NCBI GenBank assembly: GCA_045576235.1
Contig: JAZNGA010000036.1
Location: forward strand, 1-26,377
Direction of reading: 5' to 3'
DNA length: 26,377 nucleotides
Source: SIG437 sp045576235
GTDB taxonomy: Bacteria > Bacillota > Clostridia > UBA1381 > UBA9506
Under the pieces are notes generated by a model, which made no database searches, had not been told where the DNA came from, and was given only the letters and a program-made list of their open reading frames with translations. The position numbers were made by a program, and so were the translations under genes. Below, in pieces: positions 6,639-14,193 of this stretch (the stretch's first letter is position 1; each line of letters starts with the position of its first letter).

Positions 6639-8396
6639 TTATTCTTGCGTTATGTCTTCAGTTAAGCTATATTCATCATCAATAGGTATAGTTCTTACAG
6701 TTTGTTTTTTAACAGATGAATTCCTGTAAGTAATAAACATAGGAATATCATCTGTACTGAAAACAAACACAACACATTTATGCTTTGTTGACATTACAAT
6801 TCTTCTCTTAGTAAATGTTTCTTTGTCACACTCTATATACTCTTTTAATTTAAAGTATTTATATATCTCTTTAATGCTGCAAAAACCACCGTTAATTAAC
6901 AATTCATCGCATTTGTCTTTAAAAATAGCAACCTCTGTATAACTAGAGGTCTGATACACCGTACCCCAACAATCTTTAGGGTAGGAGCTATCTGTGTTTG
7001 CTTTAGGGTATTCTTTAGATATAATAAATTTGCCTATATTCTTATCTATCGTTGTTTTAATAAATTCATAGGCTCTTTCATTTATATCACCAAATGCTTT
7101 CTTTTCGTTATGGTAATTAACAAAATACTCAAAAAGCTCTTTTTTATTAATCTTAAAGTCAAACACCTTGCTTACTAAAGAAGCAGACAACATATACATT
7201 GCATATATTTTAGAAAGCCTGTCATTGTATTTTCCTTTATCAAGCTTACAAAGAAATCTTTTATGGTATTTTTCATATACAGAAATAATCTCACTTTTGT
7301 CTATATCCATTACAGCCTGAACAAAAGGAGCGAGTGACACGCCGTAATTATTCCTGACAAGCCTTTCTATATTACGGGAATGTTCTGCAGAGTCAGTAAA
7401 CTGAACATTTACATCAATATATCTCACCTTATATCCATCTTTGTTGTTTTTGGTATTAACAAGCGGATTTTCTCCGCTTGTTAATATTACAGTTTGCCAC
7501 GTTAAAGGCTTACTTTGTTGTGCTGATGAGTTTAACCTTCTTTTATCTACGTTAGACGTTGCTGCATAGATAAATTCAGCCGTATCGGTAATTGCCATAT
7601 TACTTGAATCATCAAGCACAATTAACATACCGTAATTTGAGCCTATTAGGTTTATAAGGCTGTTAAACGTTCCGTTAAATGTATTAAGCAGAGAGGATGC
7701 ACCAAACTCAGGAGCAGAAAAGAAGCTAACGGCAAGCTTTTCTGCAGTTGTTTTACCTGTTGAGGAGCTTCCGTATAGATGCGTAATAAATGTTTGCATG
7801 CCTACGTCTTTTCCAATGTAACCGTTCATTATTGCACATATAGATGTAAGTAAAGCTATTTCTAAGCCGATGTGACCTATAACAAGCTCATTTATACCAT
7901 CTTTCCAATCATTTAAGCTTCCTTTTTGGACTATTTCAAACTGACCGTTATAATCGCTTTCAACAAGCTTGGTTTTGCAGATTATTTTATCAGCCTGATA
8001 AATTATCGTATCCTTAAACATATTCCAACCAATTTTGCTATGAGATAGCTTTAGCGGAGAAACGCATCTCAAATCCGATATATAGCAGTAGTAACTATAT
8101 TTGTTTGAAAAGGTTACATCAAAGCCGTAGTCCGCAATTTCCATAATTTTGTCAGGCTGTAAATTACTCGGTGCAAGCTTATATTCATTTTTACCATTAT
8201 TCAAAATAATGGAAGAAATATAAGAGTCTATATCAATGCATCTTTGGCAGTTTATACATTTACCTAAACAAATGGTTTTAACATTTCCCTCGTTGTCTTG
8301 GTATTCGCAGTATGCTTTTCCTTTTTCCTCAAAAACATTTTGAAACGGAAGTTTTTTATACTGTTTTTCTGTCAATACTTCTAATTGACCTTGCAT
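6639..8396 (-). CDS. DUF927-family AAA+ protein, Cch-like helicase
   Basis: 585 aa. The N-terminal part (to about 180) contains a four-cysteine cluster (Cys43, 47, 50, 53: CLGKCINCQRC) that may bind zinc. The ATPase core follows: Walker A GSSSTGKTT (209-217), Walker B MLIVLDDSS (257-265), a sensor-1-like strand VILTSGEN (303-310), and Arg286/Arg287 as arginine-finger candidates. The C-terminal part (about 360-585) is helical and probably ends in a winged helix. DUF927 proteins include the Cch proteins of staphylococcal SCC elements, described as MCM-like helicases that may replicate the excised element. AGAGGAAGG upstream supports the start, and a near-consensus promoter lies at 8450-8479. 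It is the first gene of an operon with the 132-aa, 57-aa and recombinase 1 genes. The helicase role is from the family, not shown here. Confidence 0.85.
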   Translation of the reverse strand: MQGQLEVLTEKQYKKLPFQNVFEEKGKAYCEYQDNEGNVKTICLGKCINCQRCIDIDSYISSIILNNGKNEYKLAPSNLQPDKIMEIADYGFDVTFSNKYSYYCYISDLRCVSPLKLSHSKIGWNMFKDTIIYQADKIICKTKLVESDYNGQFEIVQKGSLNDWKDGINELVIGHIGLEIALLTSICAIMNGYIGKDVGMQTFITHLYGSSSTGKTTAEKLAVSFFSAPEFGASSLLNTFNGTFNSLINLIGSNYGMLIVLDDSSNMAITDTAEFIYAATSNVDKRRLNSSAQQSKPLTWQTVILTSGENPLVNTKNNKDGYKVRYIDVNVQFTDSAEHSRNIERLVRNNYGVSLAPFVQAVMDIDKSEIISVYEKYHKRFLCKLDKGKYNDRLSKIYAMYMLSASLVSKVFDFKINKKELFEYFVNYHNEKKAFGDINERAYEFIKTTIDKNIGKFIISKEYPKANTDSSYPKDCWGTVYQTSSYTEVAIFKDKCDELLINGGFCSIKEIYKYFKLKEYIECDKETFTKRRIVMSTKHKCVVFVFSTDDIPMFITYRNSSVKKQTVRTIPIDDEYSLTEDITQE

Positions 8397-8778
8397 TTAT
8401 CTACCTTCCTCTTTCTTAAAATTTAAAAATTGCAATTTCTATGTTAGCAATTATATTCCATAGTTATAACAAATCGCAAACCTCAAAAAAAGCTAAAATA
8501 CGGCATTTTGAGCGTTTTTTAGAAAAAAAGTAAAAATGGATAGGTTGTAGAGCATAGCTTAAAGAAGATTAAAGGGTATCGAGATGAGTTCATTTAAAGG
8601 TCGTTTACACTGATTCTTTTTTTATAAAATTACTTCTCAGAATCTTCATAATTAGCTTTAAAGGACCATATTTTCACTTTCGATACCCTTGTTTTTGAAA
8701 AACTGGTGTGCAATCTCGCATTTTCGCAGAATTACTCCATTTTTCTTGAATTTACAAAAAGATAAAATTTTCTATTTT
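8397..8778. other. Non-coding region upstream of the DUF927 gene, possible origin
   Basis: About 380 bp without a gene. It carries the DUF927 promoter on the left. It also has the inverted repeat AAGGGTATCGA (8572-8582) with TCGATACCCTT (8680-8690), and a nested shorter one, GAAGATT (8564-8570) with AATCTTC (8641-8647). TTTAAAGG recurs within the enclosed segment. Lying next to the helicase gene and rich in repeats, it is the likeliest place in the element for a replication origin or a structured RNA; this is inference. Confidence 0.45.
8450..8479 (-). promoter_or_regulatory. Promoter of the DUF927-recombinase 1 operon
   Basis: Reading leftward: TTGCGA (8479-8474), an 18-base spacer, perfect TATAAT (8455-8450). 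The predicted start near 8443 leaves a leader of about 46 bases before the DUF927 ATG. Confidence 0.6.
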
Positions 8779-8889
8779 TTATTTTCTTTTTTTAACACCT
8801 TTAACTGCCAGAAATACACTTGCCGCAAGCATAGCACCCTCGCTTATTGCAGATATAATACTACTTGATGCACCTATCAAAAAATACAT
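8779..8889 (-). CDS. 36-aa hydrophobic peptide with basic tail
   Basis: The ATG follows directly on the stop codon of the 27-aa peptide (TAAATG), and AAAGGAGTGAAGG upstream supplies a ribosome site inside that gene. The peptide begins MYFLIGASSSIISAISEG, continues AMLAASVFLAVKG, and ends VKKRK: one membrane-spanning helix with a positively charged C-terminus. That shape is shared by small membrane toxins, holin-like peptides and small membrane regulators. There is no homology I can name. The intact ribosome site and tight tandem arrangement make it a likely real gene. Confidence 0.6.
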   Translation of the reverse strand: MYFLIGASSSIISAISEGAMLAASVFLAVKGVKKRK

Positions 8890-8973
8890 TTATACCTTCA
8901 CTCCTTTATATAATGTGTCTAATGTAAGCAGAATTGCCAATGTAATCCCAAAACCCAATAATGTATATTCCAT
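8890..8973 (-). CDS. 27-aa hydrophobic peptide
   Basis: The ATG at 8973 is preceded by AAAGGAG with a seven-base spacer. The product starts MEYTLLGFGITLAILLTL and ends DTLYKGVKV: a single predicted membrane helix flanked by an acidic N-terminus and a basic C-terminus. It is too short for standard gene callers. It lies just downstream of the 469-aa membrane protein and its palindromic terminator and is coupled to the 36-aa peptide gene. Function unknown. Confidence 0.6.
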   Translation of the reverse strand: MEYTLLGFGITLAILLTLDTLYKGVKV

Positions 8974-8997
8974 TCTATCAACTCCTTTGCGTAAAAA

Positions 8998-9029
8998 AGA
9001 GCTATGAAACGTTAACGTTTCATAGCTCT
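8998..9029 (-). terminator. Perfect 32-bp palindrome, terminator of the recombinase 2 operon
   Basis: The half-site AGAGCTATGAAACGTT is followed immediately by its exact complement, with no spacer. On the minus strand the stem is followed by TTTTTACGC, so it works as a rho-independent terminator after the 469-aa gene, whose stop codon lies 13 bases earlier. Only about 10 bases separate it from the ribosome site of the small peptides, so it may also gate their expression. Confidence 0.65.
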
Positions 9030-9041
9030 CGTACTTATAAC

Positions 9042-10451
9042 TTAATTCAACGCGTGCATACATACAAATATAGCGAACACATATGCTTGTAATTCTGCAT
9101 CATTTGTAAACATTTCTACACTTGACTTACTGTTTGCTGCATAGGCAACAAACCCTGTTTTATGTGTTATTCTTGCGATTACGACATTGTCTAAATACAC
9201 ATCTTTAGATTTTCCGTTTTTTTGCAAATATATATTACCTCTACGACTTACACCATAAAAGCTACCAAAGGGAAGACTTGCAAGAGGTAAAGCAACAAAA
9301 TGACCTAAACCAAAACCCACAGTAAAATTACCTCGTTTCGCAAATTCCATTACTGCTTCATTACTATCTTCATCAAGACATATATGGAACTTATGTTTGA
9401 CATCCCCATCCATTTTAAACATAAATTCGCCCAAACCGTTTCTCATAGTGTATCTGTCTAATAAAGGATTATGACTTACCTTTGCAACAACATTATTATT
9501 TGAATCATATACCTTTAATGCTCCAACCATATTGCTAAGGCTCGCACTATTATTATTTATGTAGAAAATATTGTCTGTTGTATCTTCAGTTATTTCTTGA
9601 ACAGAATAGTCCTTAGTTTCATTTTCAATTGCGCCATGCTCTTTTGCTAAAGCTTCCCATAGCAATAATTCCTTTGCAGTATCATCAACTTTCTCATAAG
9701 AGATTTCTCCACTACTTTCAGACACTATCTGATGTATTTCTGTTTCATCAGCATCAGTATGAAGAGCCATAAAGTGATACATTTTGCCCTCGTACCGCAG
9801 TGTGGCTATTTTCCATAGTATTGATACTGTTCCATCGCTATATGACAATTCTATACGCTCTATATCCCCGAAAGCTTCTCTTAGCGATTTTTCATTTTCC
9901 CATAGGATGTTTAATTTATCATCAGCTATTTCGGGCATTTCTTTTAGATTATCATATTCGTACGGAAGAACAAGATTTTTTTGACTAAAACATTTATACA
10001 GTTTCATCCACAAATATCCGTAATCAACTAAGGTATATGTTTTAGTATTATTTTTAATGATAGCTTTTTGAAACAAAAATAGTTTTTCTGTGTTATTATC
10101 ATAAGCTATCGCAACATATTCGTTATCTTCAAAATAGAAAGTACCTTTAACATTTCGCCTTGATTTTGACATCCCTTTATCACTGATTGTTAATAATGGA
10201 AAAGAATATGCTCGTATTTCTTTGTTATGATTATGGATGGTGTTATTTGCACATTCATTCACACTTGGCTTCGGACCTGTTATATCATAAGGCGCAGCTT
10301 CATTCATAACATTGTCCTGAACAGTTGTCTGTTGCGAACCAGCACTTGGTTGATGATTTATTTCAACTTGTTTGTTTGCTCGCTTTTTTCTAAAATGATT
10401 TACAATTGCTATAACAATTATAATTTCAGCAATGATACCTAAAATTCCCAT
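9042..10451 (-). CDS. Membrane-anchored 469-aa protein, possible tubby/LURP-like C-terminus
   Basis: Residues 3-19 (ILGIIAEIIIVIAIVNH) form one membrane segment followed by RKKRANK, which would leave the bulk in the cytoplasm. A low-complexity linker (about 30-78) leads to a central mixed domain (about 80-250). A C-terminal beta-rich part (about 305-469) has repeated strands such as ALKVYDSNNNVVAKVSHN and VYLDNVVIARITHKTGFVAY, reminiscent of the tubby-C/LURP-one/scramblase fold; this is a low-certainty impression. GAGGTGG lies upstream of the ATG. It is the last gene of the recombinase 2-DUF1643-104aa-Mor operon and ends at the 32-bp palindrome. Function unknown; its place among core genes suggests a membrane-associated job for the element. 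Confidence 0.6.
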   Translation of the reverse strand: MGILGIIAEIIIVIAIVNHFRKKRANKQVEINHQPSAGSQQTTVQDNVMNEAAPYDITGPKPSVNECANNTIHNHNKEIRAYSFPLLTISDKGMSKSRRNVKGTFYFEDNEYVAIAYDNNTEKLFLFQKAIIKNNTKTYTLVDYGYLWMKLYKCFSQKNLVLPYEYDNLKEMPEIADDKLNILWENEKSLREAFGDIERIELSYSDGTVSILWKIATLRYEGKMYHFMALHTDADETEIHQIVSESSGEISYEKVDDTAKELLLWEALAKEHGAIENETKDYSVQEITEDTTDNIFYINNNSASLSNMVGALKVYDSNNNVVAKVSHNPLLDRYTMRNGLGEFMFKMDGDVKHKFHICLDEDSNEAVMEFAKRGNFTVGFGLGHFVALPLASLPFGSFYGVSRRGNIYLQKNGKSKDVYLDNVVIARITHKTGFVAYAANSKSSVEMFTNDAELQAYVFAIFVCMHALN

Positions 10452-10460
10452 TCTTCCACC

Positions 10461-10793
10461 TCATAAGCTTTCTTTAATCATTCGTCTTACTGTTTTTTCG
10501 CTATACCCATATTTTTTAGCTAACTGTTTAATATTATTTCCGTCATATTCAATGGGTATTTGCTTTTTTACATACTCAGGGTTAAATAATCTGGTAGGAA
10601 ATGTTATCTGCATACCTCTATATATTTGATAGAATTGAATTGCAACATCTATTCCAAATGCCTCTGCAATCTCCCTATAAACAGAGTTTAAAAGTTCTTT
10701 ATCAGTTACATCTCCCACATTAATCACCTCTGAAAGATATTTTAACAGCTCCGATTTCGCAAGTAAAATCCCATTGTCCTTATGTTTGTCCAT
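10461..10793 (-). CDS. Mor-family transcription activator
   Basis: 110 aa, matching the size of Mor/C middle-operon activators first known from phage Mu. The N-terminal helices (about 10-60) include AEAFGIDVAIQFYQIYRG, the dimerisation core. The C-terminal helix-turn-helix (about 80-108) reads EYDGNNIKQLAKKYGYSEKTVRRMI, typical of the family. It overlaps the 104-aa gene by 14 bases and lacks a strong ribosome site of its own, so it is probably translated by coupling. As the only clear transcription factor in the 11.4-kb element, it is the likely switch for its recombination or replication genes; the target promoters are not known. Confidence 0.72.
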   Translation of the reverse strand: MDKHKDNGILLAKSELLKYLSEVINVGDVTDKELLNSVYREIAEAFGIDVAIQFYQIYRGMQITFPTRLFNPEYVKKQIPIEYDGNNIKQLAKKYGYSEKTVRRMIKESL

Positions 10794-11094
10794 TTGTCTT
10801 TGTCTTTCTGTAAATGATAATATTTCTCTCAGTTCCTGACAGATAAAGTGCTTTACAATATGGGAAGATTGTTTGCATGTATTCAGCTTGTGTTAAATCC
10901 TCTGTGAAATTTTCAATATTTAATTTTTCATCCGCTTCACACACTACAACAAATCCGCCCATATCGACATCAATGTTTCTGTCTTTGCCGTAAAAACAAT
11001 CCAAAGATGACACATCACCACATATAGACTCCTTTACACTCTCAGGCAAATGATTTACTTTGTATAACTCGCTTTCTGTTCCTAATTTAATCAT
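10780..11094 (-). CDS. Unknown 104-aa protein between DUF1643 and Mor
   Basis: 104 aa, acidic, not recognised. It has a beta-rich middle (NIDVDMGGFVVVCEA) and a C-terminal strand pair (ALYLSGTERNIIIYRKT). GGGAGG lies upstream of the ATG, inside the end of the DUF1643 gene, where the ribosome-site-bearing 15-base unit is duplicated. It overlaps both neighbours (8 and 14 bases), so it is translated as part of a tightly coupled operon. Confidence 0.65.
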   Translation of the reverse strand: MIKLGTESELYKVNHLPESVKESICGDVSSLDCFYGKDRNIDVDMGGFVVVCEADEKLNIENFTEDLTQAEYMQTIFPYCKALYLSGTERNIIIYRKTKTNGQT

Positions 11095-11632
11095 CTGTAT
11101 ATTCCTCCCTCAAATATTCCTCCCTCAAATATTCCTCTACATCAAACTTGGTAAGATTCCACCGTTTTACCTTTTGACACAATGGATGATAGAATCTTTT
11201 TCCGTTACTGTCTGCAATGCAAAATAGCTTTTTGTCATAACGTTTAAGTATTGCAAAGACTTCTTTTTCTCTTTTTTGTACTTTCGCATTTCCTCTATGT
11301 CCTGTTCCTGCTGCAAATATTACAATGTCAGCTTCTTTAGCTGATGCATTGATTATCTTTAGGTTTTCTTTGTCTTCATTATCTTCAAATTTAGTATCCA
11401 ACGATGAAAAAAGGTTGAGAACATCTACACATCCGTAATCTGTCTCAACCAAATTTTTTATTACATTGTTTGTAGTACGGTCAAAATACAATCCGTTAGC
11501 TCTGCCTACTGAAAGCATTATTATACAGGCTTTCTTCTTTGTCTTATCCCATTCTATGTTTAATAAGTACCTTCTGCTTTTATTATCGCTATATGATAAA
11601 CTTGATTTTAAAATATTCTTCTCAACCAGCAT
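11087..11632 (-). CDS. DUF1643-family protein
   Basis: 181 aa. The family pattern is clear: RRYLLNIEWDK, then CIIMLSVGRANGLYFDRTTNNVIKNL and GCVDVLNLFSS, with AKEADIVIFAAGTGH further on. DUF1643 genes are recurrent neighbours of Ccr recombinases in SCC elements; the biochemical role is not known to me. The start at 11632 is chosen over a further-upstream ATG because AAGGAG stands eight bases before it. The gene overlaps the recombinase 2 stop by 11 bases, so it is translated with it. The C-terminus carries a repeat (YLREE YLREE Y) produced by a 15-base tandem duplication at 11100-11129. Confidence 0.8.
   Translation of the reverse strand: MLVEKNILKSSLSYSDNKSRRYLLNIEWDKTKKKACIIMLSVGRANGLYFDRTTNNVIKNLVETDYGCVDVLNLFSSLDTKFEDNEDKENLKIINASAKEADIVIFAAGTGHRGNAKVQKREKEVFAILKRYDKKLFCIADSNGKRFYHPLCQKVKRWNLTKFDVEEYLREEYLREEYTDD
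11100..11137. repeat. 15-base tandem repeat carrying a ribosome site
   Basis: TATTCCTCCCTCAAA occurs at 11100-11114 and 11115-11129, with an eight-base partial third copy to 11137. On the minus strand each unit contains GGGAGG, so the duplication lengthens the DUF1643 tail in steps of five residues and also duplicates the ribosome site of the next gene. It is prone to slippage. Confidence 0.75.
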
Positions 11633-13196
11633 TTTTAATTCTCCTTCCCAAATTATATATTTCATCACGAGATACTCTTATCTCAGTATTAAAATCATCA
11701 TTCACAGACAGCCCTGTATTTAGCACTATTAAAACCTCGTCCCTATATATAACAATCTTAGTAACAACACTTTTTATAAACTCTCTGTTCTCGGGATTGG
11801 TAGGTTGACGCAATAATTTTTTACATTGATTCAATGTCCTTTCAATATCATCATCTGTAAATTCAATATTACTCATTCTAGTTCTTTTAGCTATCTCTGC
11901 TTGTAAAGTTTCCTTCTTAGTATTAAGTTCTTCCAAGCGGTTAAATATATCCTCTACATATATTCCTTTTTCAATGGCAGTAGCAATATTGGCTCTTGCT
12001 TCATTTACAGAAAGCAATTGTTGTGTTAACTTGGCAATTTCATCTTGTAATATGACAGATTTTTTCTCAATATATTTATTTATCTTGTGATACATATTTT
12101 TAACCTGTGATTTATAGAAGAAATATTCCTTTATCTTTTCAAGAACGAAATCCTCTAAATAGTACCGATTGATTTCCTTGCTGATACATTGGTCTTTATG
12201 TGTAGGACAACGATATGTGACAAGCAGTGATTTATTGCGTCCGCTATATTTTCGGTTGCCATGAAGCCTTCTCCCACAGTAACCGCAGAATATTAATCCT
12301 GTAAAAGTGTATTTATGTTTTGCAATATAGTACCCTGTCAATGATTTATTCTCTGAAATCCGTTCTTGTACCTTATTAAAGATTTCTGTATCTACAATCT
12401 GAGGGCAGCCATTTGGAACTCTAATAATTGATTCATCATCTTTATATAAATGTGTATTTCTTTTTCCAAATGCATTTTTACTTGAAGATTTATTAAAAAC
12501 ATATACACCTGAATATTTTTCATTTGTCAATATACTGTATAGTGAATTTCTTTTGAATAGATTTCCGCACTTAGTATAGTACCCCTTATGATTCAATTCT
12601 GATATGATATCATCATATGAGTATCCGTGTGCAAATCTATCAAATATCAGTCTTACCGCATCAGCTTCCTTTTCATCTATAGATAGTTTTTTATCTTCGT
12701 TCACATAATAGCCAAGCGGAGGCGTGCCACCAGTATGTCTGCACTGGAGAGCATTTTCTCTTAATCCTTTCATTACTTCTCTTGCAAGATTTTTTGAATA
12801 ATACTCGTTCATACCTTCGAGGAGAGATTCGAGCATAATCGATTCAGGAGAATCATCTAAATTTTCAAGCACACTAAAAACCCTTACCCCGTTTAGTCTT
12901 AGAGTTCTTTTATACATCGCAGAATCGTAACGATTTCTTGCAAATCGGTCAAGCTTGTGAACTATTATGCCATCAAAATAATGATTTTTGCTATCCTCAA
13001 TCATACGTTGAAATGATGGTCGCTTATCATTGGTAGCTGACTTTGCTTCATCTACATAAGTATCTACTATAATCATGCGGTTTTGTTCGCAGTATTTTTT
13101 CATAGCTCTTATCTGTGCATCAATACTTTCATAACGCTGAAGGTCAGACGAAAATCTTGCATATAATACGACTCTTAATCCTTGTTTTCCGTTCAT
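11622..13196 (-). CDS. Large serine recombinase 2
   Basis: 524 aa. The resolvase domain (about 8-150) has YARFSS with nucleophile Ser16, followed by DEAKSATNDKRP and VHKLDRFARN. The Recombinase domain (about 165-270) has GTPPLGYYV, YSYDDIISELNHKGYYT and YSGVYVFN. The zinc ribbon (about 300-350) has CGYCGRR and YRCPTHKDQC, then a long coiled coil (about 375-440). AAAGGGAG upstream supports the start. It leads an operon with DUF1643, the 104-aa protein, Mor and the 469-aa protein, with a promoter at 13265-13293. It lies nearer the ssrA end of the element than recombinase 1. Either enzyme alone could integrate the element; the pairing with recombinase 1 recalls CcrA/CcrB but is inferred. Confidence 0.92.
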   Translation of the reverse strand: MNGKQGLRVVLYARFSSDLQRYESIDAQIRAMKKYCEQNRMIIVDTYVDEAKSATNDKRPSFQRMIEDSKNHYFDGIIVHKLDRFARNRYDSAMYKRTLRLNGVRVFSVLENLDDSPESIMLESLLEGMNEYYSKNLAREVMKGLRENALQCRHTGGTPPLGYYVNEDKKLSIDEKEADAVRLIFDRFAHGYSYDDIISELNHKGYYTKCGNLFKRNSLYSILTNEKYSGVYVFNKSSSKNAFGKRNTHLYKDDESIIRVPNGCPQIVDTEIFNKVQERISENKSLTGYYIAKHKYTFTGLIFCGYCGRRLHGNRKYSGRNKSLLVTYRCPTHKDQCISKEINRYYLEDFVLEKIKEYFFYKSQVKNMYHKINKYIEKKSVILQDEIAKLTQQLLSVNEARANIATAIEKGIYVEDIFNRLEELNTKKETLQAEIAKRTRMSNIEFTDDDIERTLNQCKKLLRQPTNPENREFIKSVVTKIVIYRDEVLIVLNTGLSVNDDFNTEIRVSRDEIYNLGRRIKNAG

Positions 13197-13223
13197 CTTT
13201 AACTCCCTTTCGTTGAAATAGTA

Positions 13224-13257
13224 AAAGCCAATAGGTGTTAATGGACCTATTGGCTTT
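13224..13257 (-). promoter_or_regulatory. 5'-leader hairpin of the recombinase 2 operon
   Basis: AAAGCCAATAGG and CCTATTGGCTTT form a perfect 12-bp stem with a 10-base loop. The predicted transcript starts at about 13258, so this hairpin would stand at the very 5' end of the mRNA. On the minus strand it is followed by TACTATT, a poor T-run. It may stabilise the mRNA, act as an operator, or terminate read-through from the upstream HEPN-like gene. Confidence 0.55.
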
Positions 13258-13264
13258 CAATAAT

Positions 13265-13293
13265 ATAATATATGTTTGAAATAAAACTTACAA
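13265..13293 (-). promoter_or_regulatory. Promoter of the recombinase 2 operon
   Basis: Reading leftward: TTGTAA (13293-13288), a 17-base spacer, TATTAT (13270-13265). The leader would be about 62 bases before the recombinase ATG and contain the 12-bp hairpin. Confidence 0.5.
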
Positions 13294-13394
13294 CACTCTG
13301 CAAAAAGTTATTAAATTGCAAGGAATGACTAAACTTTAAACAGTAAGTAGTATCTGCTATATATGACTTTATGCAAGGATTGTAAGGGAAGATA

Positions 13395-14081
13395 TTATAT
13401 ATGAAATTCCTTTATCACTTCATTATAGTATACCTCTCGAATTTCTTCGGGATTATATTTTTTAAAAAACAAGGCTAATGCGTGAGAACTTGCATCTGAG
13501 CTATCAAAAAAGTGAGCAAAATCTCTCATAGCTTTGATTGCCGTTTGAGCTATCATCATTTCTTCCTTGATTTCCTTTTTATCTAATGTTGGTGTTTCCT
13601 TTACTGTTTGAAATTCATAGAGTTCATTAAATTCATCTACTTCAGATATATACTTTTGGAGTATAAACTGTCTGCTTTTGTTATGTACAAAGGTATCTCT
13701 TTGTTTGATTAAGGATTTTAAATTAGAAAAAAAGGCTTTCCCTTTATCGATATCTTTCTTTAATAAAAATTTTACTACTAATTGAAATTTACTAATTACC
13801 GATAATTTATCAAAGTTATCATAAAACTCATCATCCCCTAAACATGCTGAGGCGTAGTTGTTCAAAAAAGATTCTATAGACATAGCTGCAAAAACACAAG
13901 TGATTATAATATTACGCTCCATTTGGCATTGAAATTCAAAATCACTAATATCATAATTATCATTTATAATTGTTGTATATAATTTTTTGGCTTCGTAGTA
14001 ATTATTGATTGCAATTTGTGCGTACGTTCCACAATTATAATTTTCTCGTGCTGTGCCAGGATATATATTCTGTGTTGTCAA
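13395..14081 (-). CDS. HEPN-like protein, candidate defence gene or toxin
   Basis: 228 aa, nearly all helical. The segment SLIKQRDTFVHNKS contains Arg128-x4-His133, the Rx4-6H motif of HEPN ribonucleases, preceded by a helix with FAAMSIESFLNNYA that is typical of the fold. I chose the TTG at 14081 because AAGGGGGAT lies eight bases upstream; the ATG 51 bases earlier overlaps the predicted -10 box and has no ribosome site. HEPN proteins act in anti-phage defence and toxin-antitoxin systems by cutting RNA. No antitoxin (MNT or similar) lies next to it. It is the gene nearest ssrA and closes the element on the right. HEPN assignment rests on the motif and helicity only. Confidence 0.55.
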   Translation of the reverse strand: MTTQNIYPGTARENYNCGTYAQIAINNYYEAKKLYTTIINDNYDISDFEFQCQMERNIIITCVFAAMSIESFLNNYASACLGDDEFYDNFDKLSVISKFQLVVKFLLKKDIDKGKAFFSNLKSLIKQRDTFVHNKSRQFILQKYISEVDEFNELYEFQTVKETPTLDKKEIKEEMMIAQTAIKAMRDFAHFFDSSDASSHALALFFKKYNPEEIREVYYNEVIKEFHI

Positions 14082-14132
14082 TGTAGTATCCCCCTTTTTC
14101 GTGTTTTGTAAATGGATAAAAAACAAATGCAT

Positions 14133-14160
14133 TGTATAGCAGAAATTTTATACTAGACAA
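14133..14160 (-). promoter_or_regulatory. Promoter of the HEPN-like gene
   Basis: Reading leftward: TTGTCT (14160-14155), a 16-base spacer, TATACA (14138-14133). It lies within the element, 33 bp from the ssrA end, so the gene does not depend on chromosomal transcription. Confidence 0.4.
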
Positions 14161-14193
14161 TGCATTCATTTCTTAATATGACGTGAAAGTCGT

